From Halopseudomonas laoshanensis (GTDB lineage: Bacteria > Pseudomonadota > Gammaproteobacteria > Pseudomonadales > Pseudomonadaceae): a stretch of DNA of 64,000 nucleotides. The translations under genes were made by a program, and so were the position numbers. This document shows, piece after piece, positions 52,254 to 63,460 of this stretch; position 1 is the first letter of the stretch, and each line of letters begins with the position of its first letter. Location of the stretch: positions 62,001-126,000 of the forward strand of contig NZ_QOVF01000001.1 of the NCBI RefSeq assembly GCF_008365385.1, given 5' to 3'. A model generated the notes under the pieces. It had not been told where the DNA came from. It did no database searches and saw only the letters and a list, made by a program, of their open reading frames with translations.

Positions 52254-54029
52254 ATGATGCGTAGCCACTATTGCGGCCAGTTGAACGAGACACTGGCGGA
52301 CCAGGAAATCACTCTCTGCGGCTGGGTCCACCGTCGCCGTGATCATGGCGGGGTGATTTTCCTGGATATCCGTGACCGTGAAGGTCTGGCGCAGGTAGTG
52401 TTTGATCCGGATCGCGAAGAGACCTTCGCGCTGGCCGATCGTGTGCGCAGCGAGTACGTAGTCAAAGTTACCGGCAAGGTGCGCCCGCGTCCGGCTGGTG
52501 CAGTGAATCCGAACATGGCTTCTGGCGCGATTGAAGTGCTGGGTTACGAGCTGGAAGTGCTGAACCAGGCCGAAACACCGCCGTTCCCGTTGGATGAGTA
52601 TTCCGATGTAGGCGAAGAAACCCGCCTGCGTTATCGTTTCATTGACCTGCGTCGTCCGGAAATGGCCGCCAAGCTGAAGTTGCGTTCGCGCATTACCAGC
52701 AGCGTGCGCCGTTACCTGGACGAGAATGGTTTCCTGGACGTGGAGACGCCGATCCTGACTCGCGCCACACCTGAGGGTGCGCGAGATTATCTGGTGCCCA
52801 GCCGCACCCATCCCGGCACTTTCTTCGCGTTGCCGCAGTCGCCGCAGTTGTTCAAACAGCTGCTGATGGTGTCCGGCTTTGACCGCTACTACCAGATCGC
52901 CAAGTGCTTCCGTGACGAGGATTTGCGGGCTGACCGCCAGCCGGAATTCACCCAGATCGATATCGAAACCAGCTTTATGGAGGAGAAGGACATCATCGGT
53001 CTGACCGAAGGCATGATCCGCCAACTGTTCAAGGAAGTGCTGGACGTCGACCTGGGCGACTTCCCGCACATGACGTTCGAGGAAGCGATGCGTCGCTATG
53101 GCTCCGACAAGCCGGATCTGCGTAACCCGCTTGAGCTGGTAGACGTGGCTGACCAGTTGACCGAAGTCGATTTCAAGGTGTTCAGTGGTCCGGCCAATGA
53201 TGCCAAGGGCCGTGTTGCTGCGCTGCGGGTGCCCGGCGGCGCAAGCATGCCGCGCAAACAGATCGACGATTACACCAAGTACGTGGGCATCTACGGTGCC
53301 AAGGGCCTGGCCTATATCAAGGTCAACGAGCGTGCCAAGGGTGTCGAAGGCCTGCAGTCGCCTATCGTTAAATTCATCCCCGAATCCAATCTGGAAGTGA
53401 TTCTGGACCGGGTCGGTGCGGTAGATGGCGATCTGGTGTTCTTCGGCGCTGACCGCGCCAAGGTAGTGTCCGAGGCGCTGGGTGCACTGCGCATCAAGCT
53501 GGGTCATGACCTTGAGCTGCTGACCTGTGAATGGGCGCCGATGTGGGTAGTCGACTTCCCGATGTTCGAGGAAAGCGATGACGGTAGCCTGAGCGCGCTG
53601 CATCACCCGTTCACTGCGCCCAAATGCAGCCCGGAAGAGCTGGCAGCAAACCCGGCGACGGCTTTGTCCCGTGCCTATGACATGGTGCTGAACGGCACTG
53701 AGCTGGGTGGCGGCTCGATCCGTATCCACCGCAAGGAAATGCAGCAAGCAGTGTTCAACATCCTCGGCATCAGCGCCGAAGAGCAGCAGGAGAAGTTCGG
53801 CTTTCTGCTCGATGCGCTGAAATACGGTGCGCCGCCGCACGGTGGCCTGGCCTTTGGTCTGGACCGTCTGGTGATGCTGATTACCGGTGCCCAGTCGATC
53901 CGTGAAGTCATTGCCTTCCCGAAAACCCAGAGCGCTGCCTGTGTAATGACTCAGGCGCCGGGAGCGGTCGACAGTAAAGCCCTGCGCGAGCTGCATATTC
54001 GCCTGCGCGAGCAACCCAAGGCCGAGTAA
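52254..54029 (+). CDS. aspS: Aspartyl-tRNA synthetase, non-discriminating type
   Basis: A 591-residue bacterial class IIb synthetase: OB-fold anticodon domain (about 1-110), motif 1 to 2 with [43 protein letters not shown], the bacterial GAD insertion (about 290-415), and motif 3 [15 protein letters not shown]. His31 (RRRDHGG) and Gly82 are the residues that mark non-discriminating AspRS in P. aeruginosa, which charges both tRNA-Asp and tRNA-Asn; Asp-tRNA-Asn is then amidated by GatCAB. First gene of the aspS-yebC run. Confidence 0.97.
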   Translation: MMRSHYCGQLNETLADQEITLCGWVHRRRDHGGVIFLDIRDREGLAQVVFDPDREETFALADRVRSEYVVKVTGKVRPRPAGAVNPNMASGAIEVLGYELEVLNQAETPPFPLDEYSDVGEETRLRYRFIDLRRPEMAAKLKLRSRITSSVRRYLDENGFLDVETPILTRATPEGARDYLVPSRTHPGTFFALPQSPQLFKQLLMVSGFDRYYQIAKCFRDEDLRADRQPEFTQIDIETSFMEEKDIIGLTEGMIRQLFKEVLDVDLGDFPHMTFEEAMRRYGSDKPDLRNPLELVDVADQLTEVDFKVFSGPANDAKGRVAALRVPGGASMPRKQIDDYTKYVGIYGAKGLAYIKVNERAKGVEGLQSPIVKFIPESNLEVILDRVGAVDGDLVFFGADRAKVVSEALGALRIKLGHDLELLTCEWAPMWVVDFPMFEESDDGSLSALHHPFTAPKCSPEELAANPATALSRAYDMVLNGTELGGGSIRIHRKEMQQAVFNILGISAEEQQEKFGFLLDALKYGAPPHGGLAFGLDRLVMLITGAQSIREVIAFPKTQSAACVMTQAPGAVDSKALRELHIRLREQPKAE

Positions 54030-54057
54030 TTCAGTTTTCAGATAGACGGAGGCGATG

Positions 54058-54804
54058 ATGGCCGGACATTCCAAATGGGCCAATATCAAGCACCGCAAGG
54101 CGGCTCAGGATGCCAAACGCGGCAAGGTATTCAACAAGCTGATCCGCGAGCTGACTGTGGCTGCCAAGTTGGGCGGTCCTGAGCCGGCAGATAATCCGCG
54201 GCTGCGCTCGGCGGTGGACAAGTCGCTGACCGCCAACATGACCCGCGATACCATTGACCGCGCCATCGCGCGCGGGGCTGGCAGTAACGACGCCGACAAT
54301 ATGGAAGAGCTGACCTATGAAGGTTATGGCGCTGGCGGTGTGGCGATTCTGGTCGAAGTGATGACCGATAATCGCAATCGCACTGTGAGTGAGGTGCGTC
54401 ACGCGTTTAATAAATGCGGCGGCAATCTGGGTACGGATGGATCGGTTGCCTATCTGTTTACTCGCCGTGGTCAGATCAGCTACGCCCCAGGTGTGGATGA
54501 AGATGCATTGATGGAAGCATCGCTGGAAGCGGGTGCCGAAGACGTGTTGAGCAACGACGATGGCTCTATCGAGGTATTCACCACCTTCGAGGAATTCGGT
54601 GCGGTCAAAGACAGCCTTGATGCGGGTGGGTTCGAGGCAGATGCTGCGGACGTCAGCATGATCCCCGCGACCACGACCGAACTGGATCTGGATACCGCGG
54701 AGAAAGTCATCCGGCTGATCGATATGCTGGAAGATCTGGACGACGTGCAGAACGTTTACAGCAATGCGGAGATTCCCGATGCGGTGCTGGAGCAGATGAG
54801 CTAG
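54058..54804 (+). CDS. yebC: YebC/PmpR family regulatory protein
   Basis: A 248-residue YebC/TACO1 family protein. [48 protein letters not shown] and the acidic [11 protein letters not shown] block are signature regions. In P. aeruginosa the orthologue in this location is PmpR, a regulator of quinolone signalling genes; members of the family also act in translation. ATG at 54058 is taken rather than 54055 because of the GGAGGCG spacing. It follows aspS by 28 bp and ends at a strong terminator. Confidence 0.95.
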   Translation: MAGHSKWANIKHRKAAQDAKRGKVFNKLIRELTVAAKLGGPEPADNPRLRSAVDKSLTANMTRDTIDRAIARGAGSNDADNMEELTYEGYGAGGVAILVEVMTDNRNRTVSEVRHAFNKCGGNLGTDGSVAYLFTRRGQISYAPGVDEDALMEASLEAGAEDVLSNDDGSIEVFTTFEEFGAVKDSLDAGGFEADAADVSMIPATTTELDLDTAEKVIRLIDMLEDLDDVQNVYSNAEIPDAVLEQMS

Positions 54805-54824
54805 TGATCCCGGTTAGTGAAAGA

Positions 54825-54848
54825 GGGAGGCGAATGCCTCCCTTTTTT
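54825..54848 (+). terminator. Intrinsic terminator after yebC
   Basis: GGGAGGC (54825-54831), loop GAAT, GCCTCCC (54836-54842), then TTTTTT. It separates aspS-yebC from ruvCAB. Confidence 0.93.
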
Positions 54849-54892
54849 ATGCCCTGATCAGTTGAAGTTTTGATTCTGGCCCAAGCCAATGT

Positions 54893-54905
54893 GGCACACT
54901 GTGCC
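54893..54905. promoter_or_regulatory. GGCACA-C-TGTGCC palindrome before ruvC
   Basis: A perfect 13-base odd palindrome 28 bp before the ruvC start, in the place of the promoter or leader. No LexA-type site was recognised; the function is unknown. Confidence 0.35.
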
Positions 54906-54933
54906 GCAGGTAAAATGAGAGTGGCAACAGCGT

Positions 54934-55461
54934 ATGGCATTGATTCTGGGCATAGATCCCGGCTCGCGCACCACCGGCTACGGGATAGTCAGTGAGCGCG
55001 CGGGCAAGTGTGAATATGTGACCTCTGGCTGCATTCGCCTGGGCGGGGGACCCTTCCCGGAACGACTGAAGCTGATCTTTGAAGGCTTGACCGAGCTGAT
55101 AGGCCAATACAAGCCAGAAATACTCAGTATTGAGCAGGTGTTTCTGGCGCGTAATCCGGATTCGGCGCTGAAGCTGGGGCAGGCCCGCGGCGCCGCCATA
55201 GTGGCCGCCGTTCATGCTGATATGCAGGTGCATGAGTATACTGCCAGGCAAATCAAGCAATCGGTGGTGGGTACCGGCGCGGCGGATAAATCGCAGGTGC
55301 AGCACATGGTCACTCAGTTGCTTGGCCTCTCTGGCACGCCCCAGGCCGATGCTGCCGATGCCTTGGCTGCCGCGCTCTGCCACGCCCACTCCGCCGCGTT
55401 GAACCTGCAGTTGGGTGGCGGTTTGCTTGGCTTGCGTAATGGCCGGGTGCGCAGGCGATGA
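54934..55461 (+). CDS. ruvC: Crossover junction endodeoxyribonuclease RuvC
   Basis: A 175-residue Holliday-junction resolvase. The four acidic catalytic residues are found in [14 protein letters not shown] (Asp), [23 protein letters not shown] (Glu) and the C-terminal [14 protein letters not shown] (two Asp). It cuts junctions that RuvAB migrates. First gene of ruvCAB; the ruvA GTG follows 31 bp after its stop. Confidence 0.96.
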   Translation: MALILGIDPGSRTTGYGIVSERAGKCEYVTSGCIRLGGGPFPERLKLIFEGLTELIGQYKPEILSIEQVFLARNPDSALKLGQARGAAIVAAVHADMQVHEYTARQIKQSVVGTGAADKSQVQHMVTQLLGLSGTPQADAADALAAALCHAHSAALNLQLGGGLLGLRNGRVRRR

Positions 55462-55492
55462 GAAAAAACAATATTGAAAGAGGAGCCGCTGC

Positions 55493-56098
55493 GTGATTGG
55501 ACGCCTGAAGGGCATTCTGCTGGAAAAACAACCGCCGCATATTCTGCTGGATGTGCAGGGGGTAGGCTATGAGCTGGACGCGCCCATGAGCACTTTTTAC
55601 AAGCTCCCGACATTGGGTGAAACGGCCACCCTGCATACCCATATGGTAGTGCGTGAAGACGCGCAATTGCTTTATGCTTTCGCCGAGAAGCGCGAACGGG
55701 AATTGTTCCGTGAACTGATACGGCTCAACGGTGTGGGTCCTAAATTGGCGCTGGCGCTGATGTCTGGTCTGGAAGTGGACGAGTTGATTCGAGCGGTCCA
55801 GGCTCAGGATACCAGTGCGCTGGTGCGCGTGCCGGGTGTGGGCAAGAAGACCGCGGAGCGCTTGCTGATCGAATTGCGTGACCGCTTTAAAGCCTGGGAA
55901 ACACTGCCTGGCTCGTTCAAGCCATTGGCGGCTGGAACCGCCGCTGCGGCGCCGGCGTCACACAGTGCTGATGCGGTGAGCGCCTTGATTTCGCTTGGCT
56001 ACAAGCCGCAAGAGGCAAGCCGGGCGATAGCATCGGTGGAAGAAGACGGTTTGAGCAGTGAAGAGTTGATACGTCGCGCCCTCAAGGGCATCGTTTAA
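55493..56098 (+). CDS. ruvA: Holliday junction branch migration protein RuvA
   Basis: A 201-residue protein that binds four-way junctions as a tetramer and loads RuvB. The N-terminal OB fold begins [28 protein letters not shown]; the HhH motifs are in [18 protein letters not shown] and [19 protein letters not shown]; a flexible Ala-rich linker leads to the C-terminal RuvB-binding domain ([20 protein letters not shown]). Starts at GTG with AGGAG 8 bases upstream. Confidence 0.96.
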   Translation: MIGRLKGILLEKQPPHILLDVQGVGYELDAPMSTFYKLPTLGETATLHTHMVVREDAQLLYAFAEKRERELFRELIRLNGVGPKLALALMSGLEVDELIRAVQAQDTSALVRVPGVGKKTAERLLIELRDRFKAWETLPGSFKPLAAGTAAAAPASHSADAVSALISLGYKPQEASRAIASVEEDGLSSEELIRRALKGIV

Positions 56099-56124
56099 GC
56101 AGATTCAAAACGCACGGGTAAGTC

Positions 56125-57183
<1,059 letters not shown>

Positions 57184-57247
57184 TAAAAAATATATTTTCG
57201 ATTTTACCGGGGAAGCACTATGCAAAGGTTACCGTTGGCTCTACATT

Positions 57248-57712
57248 ATGCGCGCTGACAATTCCGGGCCGCCATTCGCGCTGAGAGCCCGTGTCTACTT
57301 TGAAGATACCGATGCCGGCGGCATTGTCTATTACGTCAATTACCTCAAGTTCATGGAACGTGCGCGAACCGAGTTGGTGCGTTCTCTGGGGTTTGACCAA
57401 AGTGTCTTGCAAGTTGAAAACATTATTTTTGTGGTTCATTCGGTAGCGGCTCGTTATCACGCACCTGCGCGTCTGGATGATGAACTTGTGGTCGGTGTTG
57501 AGGTCTTGGAACTCAGGCGCGCGAGTATCCGCTTCCGTCAGCAGATAACCCATGTCGACGGAAAATTGTTATGTGAGGGTGAAGTGCTGGTCGCCTGTGT
57601 CAGTGCCGATCAATACAAACCAAGAGCCATTCCGGCGGCCCTGAGTGATGCATTCAGAGCTGCTCAAGCAATTAGTAGTCAGATCGAAGGAGATGCAACG
57701 CGTGCAAGCTGA
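57248..57712 (+). CDS. ybgC: Tol-Pal-associated acyl-CoA thioesterase YbgC
   Basis: A 154-residue hot-dog thioesterase. [27 protein letters not shown] holds the catalytic Asp and the [12 protein letters not shown] signature, and [18 protein letters not shown] follows. It hydrolyses short acyl-CoAs and associates with phospholipid enzymes at the inner membrane; it heads the Tol-Pal operon in most gammaproteobacteria. Its end overlaps the tolQ start by 20 bp. Confidence 0.93.
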   Translation: MRADNSGPPFALRARVYFEDTDAGGIVYYVNYLKFMERARTELVRSLGFDQSVLQVENIIFVVHSVAARYHAPARLDDELVVGVEVLELRRASIRFRQQITHVDGKLLCEGEVLVACVSADQYKPRAIPAALSDAFRAAQAISSQIEGDATRAS

Positions 57713-58391
57713 TCAAATGTCCATGTGGCACCTGATTTCCACCGCCAGTGTGCTGGTGCAACTGGTGATGTTGACCCTGGTGCTCGCATCGGTTGTGTCC
57801 TGGGTAATGATTTTCCAGCGCAGCAGCTTCTTGCGTTCGGCAAAGACGGCGCTGGACGACTTCGAAGACCGTTTCTGGTCAGGCATTGATCTGTCCAAGC
57901 TGTATCGCCAGATCACCGGTAGCCCGGACACCAATTCCGGCCTGGAGCAGATCTTTCGTGCGGGCTTCAAAGAGTTTTCACGCATGCGTCAGCAGCCGGG
58001 TGTGGATCCGGATGCGGTGATGGATGCGGTACAGCGCTCCATGCGCGTAGCGATTTCCAAGGAAGAGGAGCGTCTGGAACAACATTTGCCGTTCCTCGCC
58101 ACAGTCGGTTCCACCAGCCCGTATATCGGTCTGTTCGGTACGGTGTGGGGCATCATGAACTCGTTTCGTGGCCTGGCCAGTGCGCAGCAGGCTACTCTGG
58201 CGACAGTTGCTCCGGGTATTGCCGAGGCGCTTATCGCGACGGCGATCGGCCTGTTTGCGGCGATCCCGGCGGTCATTGCCTACAACCGCTTCGCTGCTCG
58301 CTCGGAAATGCTCATCAGCCGCTATTACACGTTTGCGGATGAGTTCTCGAGCATCCTGCATCGCCGCGTTCACGCCAGCAACGACGAATAA
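57693..58391 (+). CDS. tolQ: Tol-Pal proton channel subunit TolQ
   Basis: A 232-residue inner-membrane protein with three membrane helices: near residues 15-38 ([21 protein letters not shown]), about 138-160 ([19 protein letters not shown]) and 170-195 ([24 protein letters not shown]). With TolR it forms the proton-driven motor that energises TolA. ATG at 57693 gives a length like other Pseudomonas TolQ and sits inside the ybgC end; a GTG at 57702 has better spacing from GAAGGAG and could be the true start. Confidence 0.94.
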   Translation: MQRVQADQMSMWHLISTASVLVQLVMLTLVLASVVSWVMIFQRSSFLRSAKTALDDFEDRFWSGIDLSKLYRQITGSPDTNSGLEQIFRAGFKEFSRMRQQPGVDPDAVMDAVQRSMRVAISKEEERLEQHLPFLATVGSTSPYIGLFGTVWGIMNSFRGLASAQQATLATVAPGIAEALIATAIGLFAAIPAVIAYNRFAARSEMLISRYYTFADEFSSILHRRVHASNDE

Positions 58392-58403
58392 TCGGGAGTT
58401 TAC

Positions 58404-58853
58404 ATGCAGGTTCGCCACGGTAGACGGCAGAAACGCAAACCGGTCGCAGAGATGAACGTCGTTCCCTATATCGACGTGATGCTGGTGCTGCTGGTTATTT
58501 TCATGGTGACCGCGCCGATGCTGAATCAGGGCGTTAACGTTGATCTTCCGCAGGTTTCCAGTGACGTGCTGCCTTCGGACAGTAACCAGCAAGTGCTGAC
58601 ACTGTCAGTGTTGGCGGACGGTACCTATTACTGGAACCTCGGTGAAACCGTGGATACCGAAAACCAGACCGACAGCGCGATCAGCCTGGAACAAATGTCG
58701 GACGGTGTGACCAAGATAATCAGCGCTCGTCCCGATACCGTTGTGTATATACGTGGCGACCAGGAAGCCAATTATGGTCTGGTTGTTACTGCGATGGCCA
58801 CGCTGCAGCAAGCTGGCGTTCCCAACGTCGGATTGATTACCGAGGCGCCGTGA
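58404..58853 (+). CDS. tolR: Tol-Pal motor subunit TolR
   Basis: A 149-residue ExbD/TolR protein: a short cytoplasmic start, one membrane helix with the proton-path Asp in AEMNVVPYIDVMLVLLVIFMV, and a periplasmic domain (LSVLADGTYYWNLGE... VYIRGDQEANYGLVVTAMATLQ). Works with TolQ. It follows tolQ by 12 bp and overlaps tolA by 4 bp. Confidence 0.95.
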   Translation: MQVRHGRRQKRKPVAEMNVVPYIDVMLVLLVIFMVTAPMLNQGVNVDLPQVSSDVLPSDSNQQVLTLSVLADGTYYWNLGETVDTENQTDSAISLEQMSDGVTKIISARPDTVVYIRGDQEANYGLVVTAMATLQQAGVPNVGLITEAP

Positions 58854-59887
58854 ATACTCGCGAAGATCAGCCGCAGGCGTCTTCAAATTCGCTTGCTGCG
58901 CCAGTTTTAAAAGCGCTTGCGGTGCATTTGGGCGTAGCTATGATGCTGTTCGTGTCATTCAGCAGTGCGCCGGAATTTGAGCCGGCCAAGCCCATTGTGC
59001 AAGCGACCTTGGTGCAGCTGAACTCGAAGAGTCCTGCGACCACGCAGACGGATCAGAGTATCGCAGGTGAAGCGCAGAAGACCGCGGCACCACAGCATGA
59101 AGCGGAAGAGTTGAAGCAGGAGCAGCAAAAGCAGGAAGAACAGGCTGCCGAAGCGCGCGAAGAGCGTGCTGCCGAGGCTGCCGCCGCTGCGGCCGCAGCG
59201 CGAGAGCAACAGCAGGAAGAGGCAGAGGCGCAGAAGCAGGAACAGGCAGAGGCGCAGAAAGAAGCGGAAGCTGAAAAAGCCGCGGAAGCTGCTGAAGCGC
59301 GTAAAGCCGATGCGGCGAAAAAGCTTGCTGCGGAAGAGGCGGCCAAGAAAAAAGCAGCGGATGAGGCAGCTAAGAAGCAGGCCGCCGCAGAAGCCGCGAA
59401 GAAGAAGGCCGCAGACGAGGCGAAGAAGAAAGCAGCTGCGGATGCGGCCAAGAAAGCCGAGGCCGACAAGGCCGCGCAGCAACGCCGTGACGCCGAAGAG
59501 GCCAAGGCCCGTGCTCTGGCAGAGCTGCTGGCTGACGAGACGCAATATCAGCAGGCGCAGGCTGATGAGATTGGCGACGAGGTCGCAGCCAGCTTTGACG
59601 ATCTGATCCGCCGCTACGTCAGTGAACAATGGCGCCGCCCACCGACTGCGCGTAATGGTATGGTGGTAGAAGTGGTGGTCAGCATGTTGCCAACCGGTCA
59701 GATTACCGATGCGGTGGTAGCTCGCTCCAGTGGCGATGCTGGTTTTGATCAATCCGCCGTTCAGGCAGTAAGAAACGTCGGACGCATCCCCGAGATGCAA
59801 CAGCTATCCCGTGACAACCCCGCGACTTTTGATCGCATGTATCGCAAGCGCACATTGCGTTTCAAACCAGAGGATCTGTCATTTTGA
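58850..59887 (+). CDS. tolA: Tol-Pal envelope protein TolA
   Basis: A 345-residue protein with a single N-terminal membrane helix (about 22-42), a long Ala, Lys, Glu and Gln-rich helical stalk (about 75-235) spanning the periplasm, and a C-terminal globular domain (about 240-345) with [23 protein letters not shown]. It links the TolQR motor to TolB and Pal during cell constriction. GTG start overlapping tolR (GTGA). The repetitive DNA of the stalk is codon repetition, not a separate repeat element. Confidence 0.94.
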   Translation: MNTREDQPQASSNSLAAPVLKALAVHLGVAMMLFVSFSSAPEFEPAKPIVQATLVQLNSKSPATTQTDQSIAGEAQKTAAPQHEAEELKQEQQKQEEQAAEAREERAAEAAAAAAAAREQQQEEAEAQKQEQAEAQKEAEAEKAAEAAEARKADAAKKLAAEEAAKKKAADEAAKKQAAAEAAKKKAADEAKKKAAADAAKKAEADKAAQQRRDAEEAKARALAELLADETQYQQAQADEIGDEVAASFDDLIRRYVSEQWRRPPTARNGMVVEVVVSMLPTGQITDAVVARSSGDAGFDQSAVQAVRNVGRIPEMQQLSRDNPATFDRMYRKRTLRFKPEDLSF

Positions 59888-61191
59888 TGAATGTCATGAA
59901 ACGTTGGCTGGCCACCGCAGTTTTGCTGCTGATGGCGCAGAGCCTGGTTGCCCAGGAGGCAATCGAGATTACCCGTGGTACTGACAAGGCCACTCCGATT
60001 GCCGTAGTGCCCTTTGGCTGGCAGGGTGGCTCGCCTTTGCCGGAAGATTTGGCTCAGATCGCATCGAATAATTTGCGCAATACGGGCATGTTTGCGCCCT
60101 TTGATCGCAGCAATATGCTCAGCAACCCCACCCAGCCGAGTGAGATTTTTCCGCGCGACTGGACCATGCTGGGTGTGGAGTATGTCGTCGCTGGCAGGGT
60201 TACAAAAGATCCTGCCGGGGATCGCTTCGAGGTGACCTACAGCCTTTACAGTGTGGTGCGCGAAGAAGTGCTGATGTCGAAGACGGTGAGCGGTACGCAA
60301 GGTCAGCTGCGCGACATGGCTCACCATCTCAGTGACGAGGTGTTCGAGGAAATAACCGGCATTCGCGGCGCCTTCAATACCAAGCTACTCTACGTTTCGG
60401 CGGAACGTTTTTCCGCAGGGAATACTCGGTACACGTTGCAGCGTTCGGATTACGATGGTGCTCGCGCTACTACCTTATTGCAGTCTCGTGAACCGATTCT
60501 GACGCCCTCTTACGCGCCCGATGGTCAGCGTATTGCTTATGTGTCGTTTGAATCGCGTCGCCCGGAAATTTTTATTCATTACGTGCAAACCGGTCGCCGC
60601 GAGCGGATCACCAGTTTCGAAGGGCTTAACGGGGCGCCGGCCTGGTCGCCAGATGGGCAGAGACTGGCTTTCGTATTGTCACGTGACGGGAACCCGGAGA
60701 TCTATGTAATGGAACTGGCTTCCAAACAGATGCGCCGGGTGACCAATCATTTCGGGATTGATACCGAGCCGACCTGGATGGACAACAGTACTATCGCGTT
60801 CACATCCGATAGGGGCGGGCGTCCACAGATTTACAAAACCAATATAAACTCGGGTAGTGCCGAGCGGCTGACCTTTGTCGGCAACTATAATGCCAATGCG
60901 AAAATGTCGGCGGACGGCAGCACCATGGTCATGGTCCACCGCCAGGATGGCAACAGTAATTTTCATATTGCCGCACAAGACCTCAAGCGCGGCAATCTGA
61001 GGGTTTTAACACAGACATCGTTAGATGAGTCACCTACTGTCGCACCTAACGGTACTATGTTAATTTATGCAACCCGTCAACAGGGACGGGGCGTTCTCAT
61101 GCTGGTATCTACCAATGGTCGTGCTAGGTCGGAGATTCCGACTCAATTCACTGACCTGCGCGTGCCATCATGGTCCCCATACCTGCCTTAA
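59887..61191 (+). CDS. tolB: Tol-Pal periplasmic beta-propeller protein TolB
   Basis: A 434-residue periplasmic protein: signal peptide (about 1-23, ending LVAQ-EA), an N-terminal alpha/beta domain ([19 protein letters not shown]) whose start is the TolA-binding segment, and a six-blade propeller with repeats such as [35 protein letters not shown] and [20 protein letters not shown]. It binds Pal until TolA releases it. ATG at 59887 overlaps the tolA stop (TGATG); ATG at 59896 is an alternative. Confidence 0.95.
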   Translation: MNVMKRWLATAVLLLMAQSLVAQEAIEITRGTDKATPIAVVPFGWQGGSPLPEDLAQIASNNLRNTGMFAPFDRSNMLSNPTQPSEIFPRDWTMLGVEYVVAGRVTKDPAGDRFEVTYSLYSVVREEVLMSKTVSGTQGQLRDMAHHLSDEVFEEITGIRGAFNTKLLYVSAERFSAGNTRYTLQRSDYDGARATTLLQSREPILTPSYAPDGQRIAYVSFESRRPEIFIHYVQTGRRERITSFEGLNGAPAWSPDGQRLAFVLSRDGNPEIYVMELASKQMRRVTNHFGIDTEPTWMDNSTIAFTSDRGGRPQIYKTNINSGSAERLTFVGNYNANAKMSADGSTMVMVHRQDGNSNFHIAAQDLKRGNLRVLTQTSLDESPTVAPNGTMLIYATRQQGRGVLMLVSTNGRARSEIPTQFTDLRVPSWSPYLP

Positions 61192-61237
61192 GGGTGTAAC
61201 AACACTAAACCATATGGGGTTTTCCAGGAGTTCTATG

Positions 61238-61741
61238 ATGCAAGTATCTAAAATTGGCAAGTTTGCGGCACTGGTTGTGGCTTTCGGCGTAATCGTTGGT
61301 TGTTCCTCTAAGGGCGGCGATACCGCTGGTACTGGCGCGGTTGATCCGAATGCCGGTTACACCAGCCCTTCCTCTTCCTCCAGCGATAACGGCATGAGCA
61401 GCGAAGAAGCCGCTCTGCGTGCTATCACTACCTTCTACTTCGAGTACGACAGTGCTGATCTGAAGCCAGAAGCCATGCGCGCCCTTGACGTTCACGCCAA
61501 GGACCTGAAGGCTGCTGGTAACCGTGTAGTGCTGGAAGGCCACACTGACGAGCGCGGTACCCGTGAATACAACATGGCACTGGGCGAGCGTCGTGCTGCT
61601 GCTGTTCAGCGCTATCTGGTTCTGCAGGGTGTTTCTGCCGGTCAGTTGGAACTGGTTTCCTACGGTGAAGAAAATGCGGCTGCTACTGGTTCCAGCGAAG
61701 AAGCTTGGGCCCAGAATCGTCGCGTAGAACTGCGTAAGTAA
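61238..61741 (+). CDS. pal: Peptidoglycan-associated lipoprotein Pal (OprL)
   Basis: A 167-residue lipoprotein with lipobox near VIVGC (Cys about residue 22) followed by SSKGG, a Ser-rich linker, and an OmpA-like peptidoglycan-binding domain with [36 protein letters not shown] and NRRVELRK. It ties the outer membrane to the cell wall and to TolB. ATG at 61238 has CAGGAG 7 bases upstream; ATG at 61235 is also possible. It follows tolB by 46 bp. Confidence 0.94.
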   Translation: MQVSKIGKFAALVVAFGVIVGCSSKGGDTAGTGAVDPNAGYTSPSSSSSDNGMSSEEAALRAITTFYFEYDSADLKPEAMRALDVHAKDLKAAGNRVVLEGHTDERGTREYNMALGERRAAAVQRYLVLQGVSAGQLELVSYGEENAAATGSSEEAWAQNRRVELRK

Positions 61742-61749
61742 GAGGTCTT

Positions 61750-62571
61750 ATGAAAGGGTTCAGAGGATTTACAGCAGCCTGTTTGTTATTGCCGTTCGCG
61801 GCTGTGGCGCAGGTACCCGTAACCGACGGTAGCGTGGGCGGTGCCCGCGGCAATCAGTCGGTGTCCTCTGCACCCGGACAGGCCCAGGCTGGCCTTTCCA
61901 TGGAAGGCCAGCTTATGCAGCAGTTGTATCAGCTGCAACAGGAAGTATCCATGCTGCGTGGCTTGGTAGAAGAGCAGGAATACAAGCTCAAGCAGATGGA
62001 GCAGGATCAGCTGGATCGTTATGAAGATCTTGACCGCAGGGTGTCTTCGGGCATGAACGGTGGAGCTCCGAGCAACGCGCAGGGCCCGCTGGACGGACCT
62101 CTTCCGACCGGTAGCAATAACGGCACATCCGCAGCGGATGGCCAAACTAACTCTCCTGCTCAAAACGGCGCAGCCAGCACGGCTGAGGCTGATCCCGAGC
62201 GAGAAAAATTGATTTATGACGCGGCTTTTGACCTGGTCAAGGCGCGTGATTTTGACAAAGCCATTCAAGCTTTCACTGCGTTCGTTCGTCGTTACCCGCG
62301 CAGCGAGTATGCGGGTAACGCGCAGTATTGGTTGGGTGAGATTCATCTGGTGGAATCCGATCTGGAATCTGCCGGACGCGCTTTTGCGCTGGTGGTCAGC
62401 GAATATCCTGGGCATCGCAAAGAAGCTGACGCACTTTACAAGCTGGCTGAGGTAGAACGCCGCTTGGGTAACCAGGACAAAGCCGCAGCGCTGTATCGTG
62501 AAGTGCTATCCAAGCATCCGAACTCATCGGCCGCTCAGCTAGCACGCCGTGATCTCGACGCGCAGAGCTAG
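61750..62571 (+). CDS. cpoB: Cell division coordinator CpoB (YbgF)
   Basis: A 273-residue periplasmic protein: signal peptide (about 1-20), a coiled coil for trimerisation (LMQQLYQLQQEVSMLRGLVEEQEYK region, about 55-100), a Gln, Asn and Ser-rich linker, and C-terminal TPR repeats (IYDAAFDLVKARDFDKAIQAF, SEYAGNAQYWLGEIHL, GHRKEADALYKLAEVERRLG). CpoB coordinates PBP1B and Tol function at the septum. Starts 8 bp after pal; last gene of the tol-pal operon. Confidence 0.93.
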   Translation: MKGFRGFTAACLLLPFAAVAQVPVTDGSVGGARGNQSVSSAPGQAQAGLSMEGQLMQQLYQLQQEVSMLRGLVEEQEYKLKQMEQDQLDRYEDLDRRVSSGMNGGAPSNAQGPLDGPLPTGSNNGTSAADGQTNSPAQNGAASTAEADPEREKLIYDAAFDLVKARDFDKAIQAFTAFVRRYPRSEYAGNAQYWLGEIHLVESDLESAGRAFALVVSEYPGHRKEADALYKLAEVERRLGNQDKAAALYREVLSKHPNSSAAQLARRDLDAQS

Positions 62572-62602
62572 TAGCACTTCTTCCCCCAATATTTTCGAAC
62601 AA

Positions 62603-62624
62603 CAGGACGTGCCTAAACGTCCTG
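62603..62624 (+). terminator. Stem-loop after cpoB
   Basis: CAGGACGT (62603-62610) pairs with ACGTCCTG (62617-62624) around GCCTAA, 31 bp after the cpoB stop. The following bases are only partly T-rich, so it is a probable but not strong terminator of the tol-pal operon. Confidence 0.55.
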
Positions 62625-62799
62625 CTGGCTGCGTTTCCCCAGACTGACCTTTCCGCTACACTACGCGCCTTCACTCTTCAGACCCTTTCACGCTACAGAC
62701 AATTTTTGCTTCAGCCGAGCGTGCTGCGTTCAAACTGACTGTTGAATGATTGTATTTGGGCCTCTGCCTGTTTAGCAGTCCAGCCCGGGGAAACCAAGC

Positions 62800-63459
62800 A
62801 TGACCATTGATTTGTCCGCGACTCTGCGCATGACAGAGATTTTCTATTCCATCCAGGGTGAAAGTCGCAGCCTGGGCCTGCCCACGGTTTTTGTGCGCCT
62901 GACCGGTTGCCCGCTGCGCTGCCAATATTGTGATACGGCATATGCCTTCAGTGGTGGCGAGCTGATGAGCCTGAAACAGATTCTCCTGCAGGTTGCTTCC
63001 TATAAGCCGCGCTACGTGTGCGTTACAGGTGGTGAGCCGCTGGCCCAGCCAAATGCCATTCCGTTGCTGCAGGCGCTCTGTGAAGCCGGTTACAAGGTGT
63101 CGCTGGAGACCAGCGGCGCGCTGGATGTCAGCACGGTGGACGAGCGGGTGAGCAGGGTGGTGGACGTTAAAACCCCCGATTCCGCTGAGGTGGGACGCAA
63201 CCTCTACAGCAATCTGGCATTGCTGGGGCAGCACGATCAGGTCAAATTTGTGATCTGCAGCCGTAGTGATTATGAGTGGGCGCGCTTCAAGCTGGATGAA
63301 TACGCCTTGGCGGATAGCGTGGGTGAGGTGCTGTTCTCCCCGAGTCACGCGCAACTAACTCCCCGGCAGTTGGCCGAATGGATTGTCGAAGACAATTTAC
63401 CCGTACGCTTTCAGATGCAGTTGCATAAATACCTGTGGAATGACGAGCCAGGACATTGA
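62800..63459 (+). CDS. queE: 7-carboxy-7-deazaguanine synthase QueE
   Basis: A 219-residue radical SAM enzyme of queuosine synthesis that contracts carboxytetrahydropterin to [37 protein letters not shown] contains the cluster cysteines; the spacing CPLRCQYC fits the compact QueE motif. [14 protein letters not shown] and LETSGALDV complete the SAM fold. ATG at 62800 with GGGGAAACC upstream. queC begins directly after it. No preQ1 riboswitch was recognised in the 228-bp leader. Confidence 0.94.
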   Translation: MTIDLSATLRMTEIFYSIQGESRSLGLPTVFVRLTGCPLRCQYCDTAYAFSGGELMSLKQILLQVASYKPRYVCVTGGEPLAQPNAIPLLQALCEAGYKVSLETSGALDVSTVDERVSRVVDVKTPDSAEVGRNLYSNLALLGQHDQVKFVICSRSDYEWARFKLDEYALADSVGEVLFSPSHAQLTPRQLAEWIVEDNLPVRFQMQLHKYLWNDEPGH

Positions 63460-63460
63460 T

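Noticed and set aside
52233-54098. A 621-codon open frame on the minus strand opposite aspS
   Set aside because: It is the antisense shadow of a highly conserved synthetase in GC-rich DNA; it has no recognisable domain or ribosome site.
59053-59505. Repetitive DNA in tolA as a possible tandem repeat or CRISPR-like array
   Set aside because: It is codon repetition for the Ala-Lys-Glu stalk of TolA, with no regular spacers.
62572-62799. preQ1 riboswitch before queE
   Set aside because: Only a stem-loop after cpoB was seen; no preQ1 aptamer pattern was found.
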